Shown here: positions 32,981 through 40,000 of the stretch, piece after piece
How positions within the stretch are numbered: the first letter of the stretch is position 1
Layout: every line of letters starts with the position of its first letter
Source: CAZFYZ01 sp964523735
Lineage (GTDB): Bacteria; Armatimonadota; UBA5829
DNA length: 43,590 nt
Reading direction: 5' to 3'
Assembly (NCBI GenBank): GCA_964523735.1
Contig: CAZFYZ010000020.1
Span: forward strand, 1 to 43,590
Notes under the pieces: generated by a model
Told to the model about the DNA's origin: nothing
The model's input: the letters and a program-made list of their open reading frames with translations, nothing else
Database searches by the model: none
Translations under genes and position numbers: made by a program

Positions 32981-32986
32981 TTTGCG
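32971..32986. repeat. Type A repeat at the uvrC 3' end
   Basis: GGATTTGTGATTTGCG supplies the last two codons and stop of uvrC in the same way as at the aroF end. Confidence 0.65.
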
Positions 32987-33050
32987 TAGTCCGCAATGCG
33001 CCAACAATACCCCCCGGATAACACGCGCTTAGCGCACTGGCAATGTCCAA

Positions 33051-33079
33051 TTGACCTCAACCGAGCTCAATGGTATCCT
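33051..33079 (+). promoter_or_regulatory. Candidate promoter for a leaderless GT-C/TPR transcript
   Basis: TTGACC (33051-33056), 17 bases, TATCCT (33074-33079). Transcription would begin near 33086, at the GTG codon 33087. If real, the mRNA would be leaderless, which fits the absence of a ribosome site before any of the available starts. Confidence 0.35.
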
Positions 33080-33086
33080 ATTGTCC

Positions 33087-34781
33087 GTGACCAAGAGCAC
33101 GACAACATACCCAGCAACACCTGCTGCGGCAACGACTGCGACCAAATGGCCGGTAGCCTGGTGGCTCATCGCGGTCGCTCTTGCCTCTGTCGTACCGTAT
33201 CTGCCCTCACTCAAGGGCACTTTCACCCTGGACGACATATTTCTAATCCTCCGAGACCCCACTGCTCACAGCCTCGCATATCTGCCGCAGGTGTTCAACA
33301 AGGCGTTCCTCAACGAGACTCTCGGCCCCGGAGTGCCCTACTACAGGCCGCTCGTAATTGCGTCATTCCAGGCAAACTACATGATTGCCGGGCCGAACCC
33401 GCTGGTCTTCCGCCTCTTCAACCTGCTTCTTAACACGATTGTTGGCCTGATGGTCTTCGCGCTGGCCCGCCGGATCACCCGCTCGATCACCGCCGCGGGA
33501 ATCGCCGGCCTCGCATTCGCCGTCTTGCCGAGCCATGCCGAGTCAGCCGCCTGGATCTCCGGTCGCACCGACCTGATGATGACGGTGTTTGCCCTCGCAG
33601 CGCTGCTGGTGTTCGCTCGCTCCTGCGAGAGCACTAAGCCAGCCTCGATGGCGGCCCTGCTGGGAACCGCTTTGCTTGCGATGTGCGCGGCGTTCTCTAA
33701 GGAGGCGGCGCTGATGCTCCCACCGCTCGCATTGGGGTACGCCTGGATTTCGAACTGCTCTATCAGCCGCAAGGACAAGCTTAAGTGGACGGCCGCGTTC
33801 GTGGTCCCAATGGTTTTGTTCATTCTCGCCCGTGTGCATGCCGTCCATGTTATGCTCGATCACCCGACGATAATGCTGGGCCAGAGGGTGATGGGGGTTG
33901 GGATCGCCTACTGCACCTACTTGCGAATGTTGTTCGTCCCTCAGGGCTTCAAGGTGATCTACGACGTGTTCCCCGTGGGGGTCGAGTACCCGGCAATCGC
34001 TGTGATCGCGTGGCTGGCGCCTGTGGGGCTCGGCGTCGTGACTTTGGCTCTACGTAGATCCAAGCCCGCCATAGCTTTCGGCGCCGGCTGGATACTGGTC
34101 GCGCTCTTCCCCGTCTCCAACATAGTTCTCACCTACGGGCCTTTGCCCGCTGAGCGGTTCGTATACCTCGCCAGTGTGGGATCGGCGATCATCATCGGCT
34201 GGTTCGGAGCTGCGATGCTCCGCTGGCGGCCCCCGTCCATCCGAATCTGGCCTGCGGCCGTGGCCGCCATCATCGCCTGGTACTGCCTCTATTGTGGAGC
34301 GCTAACGGTAGAGGGCGCGCAGTACTACAGCTCCAATCTTGCCTGGGCACGGGCCGTTACCGCCATGGACTCACGTTTCCTGAGGAATGTGGCCGGAATC
34401 ATTTACGTTCAGTCAGGACTGCTCAAAGAGGCGGAACAGGAGTTAGAAGCTGCCATAGAGCGCGACGCGCCGGACCTCGCCAACCACATCAAGCTTGCCG
34501 GGGTTTACAGAATGCGGGGGAAGCCGCGTGAGTCGCTGGAGACACTTCTCACAGCGCGCCGGCAGTTCGGGGACACCCTCCGCCTCGAGCTTGGATTAGG
34601 CACCTCCTATATGCAGGTGGGCGAACCGGAACAAGCTGAGCAGACCTTCCTCAGAGCCACGGAAATCGACCCCAAGTCCTGGCACGCCTGGCGCGGTCTG
34701 GCAGCAGCTCGCCGCCGCCTTGGCGACACCAAAGGCGCAGCCGAAGCCGAACACCGCGCAACACAACTCCGCAGGCATTAG
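33087..34781 (+). CDS. GT-C-fold membrane glycosyltransferase-like protein with TPR domain, second copy
   Basis: 564 residues from GTG 33087; TTG 33081 and TTG 33051 are in-frame alternatives and none has a clear ribosome site. About ten transmembrane helices. The first extracytoplasmic loop carries the acidic pair in GTFTLDDIFLILRDP, and LPSHAESAAWISGRTDL corresponds to the HPLHVESVAWVSEHKD segment of the protein at 19421, showing common ancestry. The C-terminal part has TPR-like units (LLKEAEQELEAAIERD, PEQAEQTFLRATEIDPKSW). It probably transfers sugars from lipid-linked donors, or acts as a TMTC-like O-mannosyltransferase, but this is not demonstrated. A G/C-rich hairpin repeat follows the stop. 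Confidence 0.84.
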   Translation: MTKSTTTYPATPAAATTATKWPVAWWLIAVALASVVPYLPSLKGTFTLDDIFLILRDPTAHSLAYLPQVFNKAFLNETLGPGVPYYRPLVIASFQANYMIAGPNPLVFRLFNLLLNTIVGLMVFALARRITRSITAAGIAGLAFAVLPSHAESAAWISGRTDLMMTVFALAALLVFARSCESTKPASMAALLGTALLAMCAAFSKEAALMLPPLALGYAWISNCSISRKDKLKWTAAFVVPMVLFILARVHAVHVMLDHPTIMLGQRVMGVGIAYCTYLRMLFVPQGFKVIYDVFPVGVEYPAIAVIAWLAPVGLGVVTLALRRSKPAIAFGAGWILVALFPVSNIVLTYGPLPAERFVYLASVGSAIIIGWFGAAMLRWRPPSIRIWPAAVAAIIAWYCLYCGALTVEGAQYYSSNLAWARAVTAMDSRFLRNVAGIIYVQSGLLKEAEQELEAAIERDAPDLANHIKLAGVYRMRGKPRESLETLLTARRQFGDTLRLELGLGTSYMQVGEPEQAEQTFLRATEIDPKSWHAWRGLAAARRRLGDTKGAAEAEHRATQLRRH

Positions 34782-34789
34782 GCCGCGGC

Positions 34790-34823
34790 GCCCCCTCCCG
34801 CTTCAGGGGAGGGCTGGGGAGGG
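34790..34823. repeat. CCCTCCC/GGGAGGG palindromic element downstream of the GT-C gene
   Basis: CCCCCTCCCGCTTCAGGGGAGGG followed by CTGGGGAGGGGTC. It belongs to the same style as the insert at 40840-40876 in lhr and could act as a terminator. Confidence 0.6.
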
Positions 34824-34914
34824 GTCTATACAATCCGGTTTGTACCTAGGAGACTGTAGGGGGACAGGAGACCTCGAGACACAGGCAAGGCTGCCGATCT
34901 CTGGGGGGTTATAC

Positions 34915-35430
34915 GCTGCGGGAACGAGGCTTGGCACGAAGTCCGGACTTCGCACGAGCCAGAGTTCCCCTGCAGCAGACGGCCTGCTCCGTGCAATCAG
35001 CTACCTGCGGAAACTGTCGTGATGACACAGTGTTGGCTCGGAGGTCATCCCCGTTCCCGCAGGATAGCCTTGGTCCCGTTGTTGCTTCGGGATTTGAGGA
35101 GCGTGGCAGACGCTATGCAACAAACACCAGACCCTCTCGCTCCGGAAATCCCGAGACAACGAAGACGGCCTCAGGTGGATATGCTGCGGGAACGAGGCTT
35201 GGCACGAAGTCCGGACTTGGCACGAGCCAGAGTTCCCCTGCAGCAGACGGCCTGCTCCGTGCAGTCAGCTACCTGCGGGAACTGTGGTGATGACACAGTG
35301 TTGACTCGGAGGTCATCCCCGTTCCCGCAGGATAGCCTTGGTTCCGTTGTTGTTTCGGGATTTGAGGAACGTGGCAGACGCTATGCAACAACCACGCGGT
35401 CCTCTCGCTCCGGAAATCCCGAAACAACGA
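34915..35430. repeat. Tandem duplicate of a composite palindromic element (2 x about 247 bp)
   Basis: Two highly similar copies at 34915-35161 and 35183-35430, offset 268 bases. Each has two nested parts. The first is bounded by CTGCGGGAACG and CGTTCCCGCAG and carries CGAAGTCCGGACTTCG (a perfect palindrome in copy 1). The second is about 80 bases bounded, in copy 2, by GTTGTTTCGGGATTT (35349-35363) and its exact reverse complement (35414-35428). No transposase is encoded, so it resembles a MITE. A partial third copy of the second part lies at 36554-36632. Copy 2 ends where the TIGR03790-like reading frame is cut. Confidence 0.85.
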
Positions 35431-35684
35431 GAATCGTTGAAGGCACTTGGCCCGATCGATTCTGTGGTGCCATCCCAGTCTATGCCGACTTCGTTTGCAG
35501 TCGGAATGTCTCTTGAAGCGCAGTAATAATCGGCCACCGCCTTGGACTGCTTGTCTCCAGTGTTCCATGAGCTGTGGCTGTTGTAAACGACGACCACTTC
35601 TTGCGGAGATATTGAGGCATAGGACTGTGGATGCAAGCTGGTCATTATCAGTACGAGAGCAATAACAATCAGTCTGCAGTTCAT
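35430..35684 (-). pseudogene. Truncated TIGR03790-like secreted protein, N-terminal fragment
   Basis: Begins MNCRLIVIALVLIMTSLHPQ (signal peptide) and continues ISPQEVVVVYNSHSSWNTGDKQSKAVADYYCASRDIPTANEVGIDW, the characteristic start of TIGR03790 proteins, which are usually several hundred residues long. About 85 residues in, at the terminal repeat of the MITE-like element (35428), homology ends; the frame runs on through the element to a stop at 35313. The rest of the gene is not in the window. The ATG at 35684 overlaps the stop of the PEP-CTERM gene (ATGA), so the two were an operon. Function of the family is unknown, though it occurs with PEP-CTERM systems. Confidence 0.72.
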
Positions 35685-36307
35685 TTCCTCGCTCTCCTCC
35701 AAGCAAATCCTATTCCTGACAGCGAAATCGGAATGAGCAGAGCGACAAACGACGTTGGCTCCGGTACCGCAGCGAACGAGACATAGAAAGCGGGCGGAAT
35801 ACCTGCCAGAGTGCCAGTGCCAAACGAGGCACTTCCGCTTCTATAGCTACTTCCCGTTGGTGCAGTCCACCAGGCACTCTTCGTAAGTCCGCCATCATCT
35901 GTATACACACCGAAGAGAACTTGCGGATTATCACAATGAATCTCCCAGTCAAATGACATTGTTGCGGTCCATGTGCTGCCGACAGTGGCAAACGGCATGA
36001 ACCATGCTTCAGCGTCCATATCTGCTTGACCCGTGTGGAAATCGAAGACCAAAGTTCTGAACAACCCTGGGTCAAGTGGATCTGGGTCTAGTAGCTTCGG
36101 CTCAATGAGAGAAGTGCTTGACCAACCGTACGTTTGATACTCAGTAAAATCGTCGTCGCCCAAAGAGATGTTGGTTATCTTTATGTACCAACTCTCAGAC
36201 AGGTTGATAGAATCAGCCAGCGCGGCTGTAGCAGCGCACGTGGCTAGAGCAATGAATGCTAGGACGACTGCAAACCTTTTCGTTTTGTTCATCTCCTTTA
36301 TGCGCAT
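35681..36307 (-). CDS. PEP-CTERM-anchored secreted protein
   Basis: About 208 residues. Signal peptide (MNKTKRFAVVLAFIALATCA, cleavage near ALA), a beta-rich mature domain (ESWYIKITNISLGDDDFTEYQ, FDFHTGQADMDAEAWFM, TATMSFDWEIHCDNPQVLFG) and the sorting tail VPEPTSFVALLIPISL followed by RRARK. PEP-CTERM proteins are processed by exosortase and attached or released at the cell surface, often with exopolysaccharide. The start is ambiguous: ATG 36292 has AAAGGAG directly abutting it, which is too close to serve as a ribosome site; ATG 36307 adds five residues. No exosortase gene is in the window. Confidence 0.88.
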   Translation of the reverse strand: MRIKEMNKTKRFAVVLAFIALATCAATAALADSINLSESWYIKITNISLGDDDFTEYQTYGWSSTSLIEPKLLDPDPLDPGLFRTLVFDFHTGQADMDAEAWFMPFATVGSTWTATMSFDWEIHCDNPQVLFGVYTDDGGLTKSAWWTAPTGSSYRSGSASFGTGTLAGIPPAFYVSFAAVPEPTSFVALLIPISLSGIGFAWRRARK

Positions 36308-36478
36308 AGATTTGTTGCACAATCCATGCCAACAGGCTCTGCTCTCGCATGTATCGAGCTAGTTGAGTGAACTCCTGTTGACGGCTGTCTCAGCCTTGAC
36401 CTCTAGTAATGCCGAAGCGACGGTAGAGCTGCGGCGCACAACTGCTCTTGCCTCGCCAACCATAACCGTTGTGCTATC

Positions 36479-36488
36479 NNNNNNNNNN
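36479..36488. other. Assembly gap (10 N)
   Basis: Ten N bases within a repeat-rich intergenic region, a likely place for assembly to break. True size unknown. Confidence 0.98.
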
Positions 36489-36553
36489 CATGATCGGCAC
36501 ATCTGCGAACCGACGGCCTTCTTCGTCTCTGACGATAGCAGTGACTGCCGTTT

Positions 36554-36632
36554 GTTCTTTTGGGATTTGAGGAGCGCGGCAGACGCTACGCAACAACCAC
36601 CAGACCCTCTCGCTCCGGACATCCCGAAACAT
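36554..36632. repeat. Third, partial copy of the 80-bp palindromic element
   Basis: Shares GGGATTTGAGGAGCG, GGCAGACGCTA and CCCTCTCGCTCCGGA with copies at about 35080-35160 and 35349-35428; the inverted ends are decayed. Confidence 0.75.
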
Positions 36633-36890
36633 GAATGAGCGGAGCCCTTCCCTTCAGCGCCTTCACGCCATTCACCGTCTCAGCGGTTCTAGCACGCCGC
36701 GCACCCTCGCCGGCACCCAACACCTGTCACCCTACACCCGGTTAACAACCCGTGAACAACATTTCCCCGAAATAACCCACCAGTACGGAGTACTTTTTGC
36801 CCCCTGAAGTGACTTGTAATTATGGGAGTACATCCGTTCGCCGCACCCCTCCCCAACCCCTTTCCCAATTCCAAATGAAAGGAGCCCCCA

Positions 36891-36956
36891 TGCATTCTCC
36901 CTCTCCTTCTTTCGCGCTTTCGCCCCTTCGCGCTTTCGCGATTAGCTCCCTTCCCT
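36891..36956. repeat. Type F repeat (TTCGCGCTTTCGCG words)
   Basis: Repeats TTTCGCGCTTTCGC and ends TTCGCGCTTTCGCGATTA, then GCTCCCTT, identical words to 12517-12541 in the mutasome operon. Confidence 0.7.
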
Positions 36957-37076
36957 TCAGCTCTCAGCGGTTCCAGATGCAGGCGATCACAAATCGCAAC
37001 TGCCCAAACGAACTCCCTCCCGCTCGCACTGATCTCGAGTTCGTTTCAACGTCCAACCCGCCGAAAGAGGTATAAT

Positions 37077-40000
37077 ATGCGCATGTCTACCGGCCTTCCA
37101 GCCGAATTCCACCCAGCCATTCGCGAGTGGTTCGTCGAGCGCTTCGGCGAGCCCACCGAGCCGCAGAAGCGCGGCTGGCCCCTGATAGGCCGGGGGCTCA
37201 ACACTCTGATTCTCGCGCCCACCGGCTCCGGAAAGACCCTCGCCGCCTTCCTCGCCGGCATCGACCGCGTAGCGCGCGATCTGGAGGCCAACAGCCCTTG
37301 CTCCCCCCACTTTAGGGGGGGACCGAGGGGGGGTTCCGACGACGCGCCTTCCTCCCCCCACTTCAGGGGGGGACCGAGGGGGGGTTCTCCCGGCGTCGAG
37401 ATCCTCTACATCTCCCCCCTCAAAGCCCTGAACTACGACATCGAGCGCAACCTCTCCGGCCCGCTTCGGGAGATTCAGGAAAAGGCCGTTGCGATAGGCC
37501 GCCCCTTGCCGGAGATAACCACCGCCGTGCGCACCGGCGACACCCCACCCGACCAGCGCCGGAAGATGGCGAAGAAGCCGCCACACATCTTGATAACCAC
37601 GCCGGAATCTCTGCACATCATCCTGACTTCCTCCGCCCGGCAGATGCTCCAGAGCGTGCGCTATGTAATAGTGGACGAGATTCACGCGCTGAGCCCCAAC
37701 AAGCGTGGGGTGTTCCTCTCCGTGCTGCTCGAGCGGCTGGAGGACCTGTGCGAGAACCCGCCCGTGCGCATAGGCCTCTCTGCCACTCAGAAGCCGCTTG
37801 AGGAAGTGGCCCGATTCCTGGGAGGCTTCGATCAAGTGGGCCAGCCCCGCCCAATGCACATGGTAGATGCCGGTGTGCGCCGACAGGTGGACCTGAAGGT
37901 GTTCGCGACCGCCGATGACCTGCGCAACCCGGAGGATGGCAGCGTCTGGCCCTCTATCTACCGCACGCTGCTGGACATGGTGCGTATGCACCGCTCCACC
38001 ATTATCTTCGCCAACACCCGCCGCGTGGTCGAGCGTCTGACAATGGGCATTAATGACTTGGCGGGCGAGGAGCTGGTGCTCCCCCACCACGGCAGCGTAA
38101 GCGCTCCCATTCGCCGACGCACCGAGGCCGCGCTCAAGAATGGCGACCTGAAGGCAGTTGTCGCCACCGGTACTCTGGAGCTTGGCATTGACATGGGCGC
38201 AGTAGAGCTGGTCTGCCAGGTGGAGTCTCCCAAGGAGGTCTCTCGAGGCCTGCAGCGCGTTGGCCGCGCCGGACATGCCTACAGGGGCACCAGCAAAGGC
38301 CGCATTATTCCCAAGACTACCAGCGACCTCGCCGAAGCCGTTAGCGTTGCCGCCGGAATGCTCGAGGGAGATGTTGAGCCTATTCGTGTTCCCCGCAACT
38401 GCCTGGACGTGCTTGCCCAGCAGATAGTTGCGATAGCCGCCCTGGATGGCGCGGCTTCCGAGGATGTCTACCACACCGTCCGCCGCGCCTACAGCTTCCA
38501 CGAGCTCACGGCGGAAGCTTTCAACCTGACTCTGCAGCTTGTCTCCGGCCGCTACCCGGCCAAGGCCTTCCGCGAGCTTAGGCCAAGGGTTTCCCTCGAC
38601 CGCGTGACTGGCCGCATTTCGGCGCTGCCCGGCTCCCAGCGGCTGGTGATTGCCAATGGCGGGGCTATTCCGGACACCGGCGAGTATGGCGTCTACCTCT
38701 CCGAGGGCAACCTGAAGCTCGGCGAGCTGGACGAGGAGTTTGTCTACGAGTCCCGCGAGGGCGACACATTCTCCCTCGGCACCAATAATTGGCGGATTCT
38801 CAAGATAGACGCCGACCGCGTGATAGTGGGCCACGGCGCCGCCCACCAGGCCCGCATGCCCTTCTGGCGGGGCGAGAGCGTACCCCGTTCCGCAGGCACA
38901 GGCCGGCGCATGGGCAGGCTCCTGCGTACGCTGGCCGACAAGGGCGAGGATGCCTTTGACTGGGCGATAGAGGCCCTGCCCGTGGACCGCCGCGCCGCCG
39001 GCAACCTGGTAAGCTTCGTGCAGAGCCAGACCGGCGCCACCGGCGACTCCGGACTGCCCACTGACAGACGCATAGTGCTCGAGAGCTTCCAGGATGAAGT
39101 AGGCGCCCCCCGCCTGGCCCTGTTGACTGTGTTCGGCGGGCGGATTCACCAGGCGCTGCGCATAGCCCTCTCCGCCCTGATAAAGCAGGAGACCGGCATT
39201 CAGCCCGAGACTGTGGCAGGCGACAACGGCGTGTTGTTCCGCCTTCCCGACGCCGACGCTCCCCCACCCGCCTATGGGCTTCTGCGCAGACTTACCCCGC
39301 AGTTCGCCTACGACCTGATCTCGGAGGACCTGCCCAACACAGCGCTCTTCGGCCTCCGGTTCCGCCAGAATGCCGCCCGCGCCCTATTGCTCCCCGGCGC
39401 TGGCCCGGGCAAGCGCACCCCCCTCTGGCTGCAGCGGATGAAGGCCAAGGATTTGCTGCAGATTGCCAAGAGCTTCGATGCGTTCCCGATAGTGGTCGAG
39501 ACTTACCGCGAGTGCCTGCAGGACTACCTGGACCTCGATGAGCTGCGTGCCGTGCTGGAGCAAGTGCAAAGCGGCGAGATCGAGCTGAGCGTGGTCGAGC
39601 GACAGATTCCCTCGCCGTTCACTAGCTCGATGCTCCTCGACTTCCAGATGATCTACCAGTATGAGTGGGATGAGCCCAAGGGCACAGCCAAGCGCCACGC
39701 GGCTCCCACCGAGCGCAGGCTGGTCGATGAGCTGATCGGCGGCAAGCTTGGGCGCGAGCTTGATGAGCAGGCCATAGCCGACCTCGACAACCGCCTGCAG
39801 GGCAGCGACCGCTACAGCGCCCGCACTGCAGAGGAGCTGTATGAGCTGGTTCGCCGGCTTGGCGATATTCCCGAGGCCGACGCTGAAGCCCGCACCGCCG
39901 ACCCAGAGTTCATAGCGGCACTGTTGGAAGAAGGCAGGCTTGTGCGCCTCTCCCTCCCCAACGCCCGCCGTAGCGAGCGCCTTGTTGCCTCTGACTACCT

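Larger units (their letters stand above)
36308..37076. other. Non-coding stretch with assembly gap and repeats
   Basis: No convincing gene. 36363-36478 has open frames on both strands of protein-like composition (minus strand DSTTVMVGEARAVVRRSSTVA) that end at the N run 36479-36488, so a gene fragment may be lost in the gap. Right of the gap come a partial MITE-like copy, a CACCCAACACCTGTCACCCT-style low-complexity patch near 36715 and a type F repeat. Confidence 0.6.

Noticed and set aside
36780..36800. Short AGTAC-GGA-GTACT hairpin with T-run as terminator
   Set aside because: Only a five-base stem and no plus-strand gene ends nearby, so a role cannot be supported.
37071..37076. TATAAT as -10 box for lhr
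   Set aside because: It touches the ATG, there is no -35 at 16-18 bases, and a normal AGAGG ribosome site precedes the start.
36987..39149. 720-codon open frame on the minus strand
   Set aside because: It lies antisense to lhr, whose helicase motifs are unmistakable; the frame is a by-product of GC-rich codon use and has no recognisable domain.
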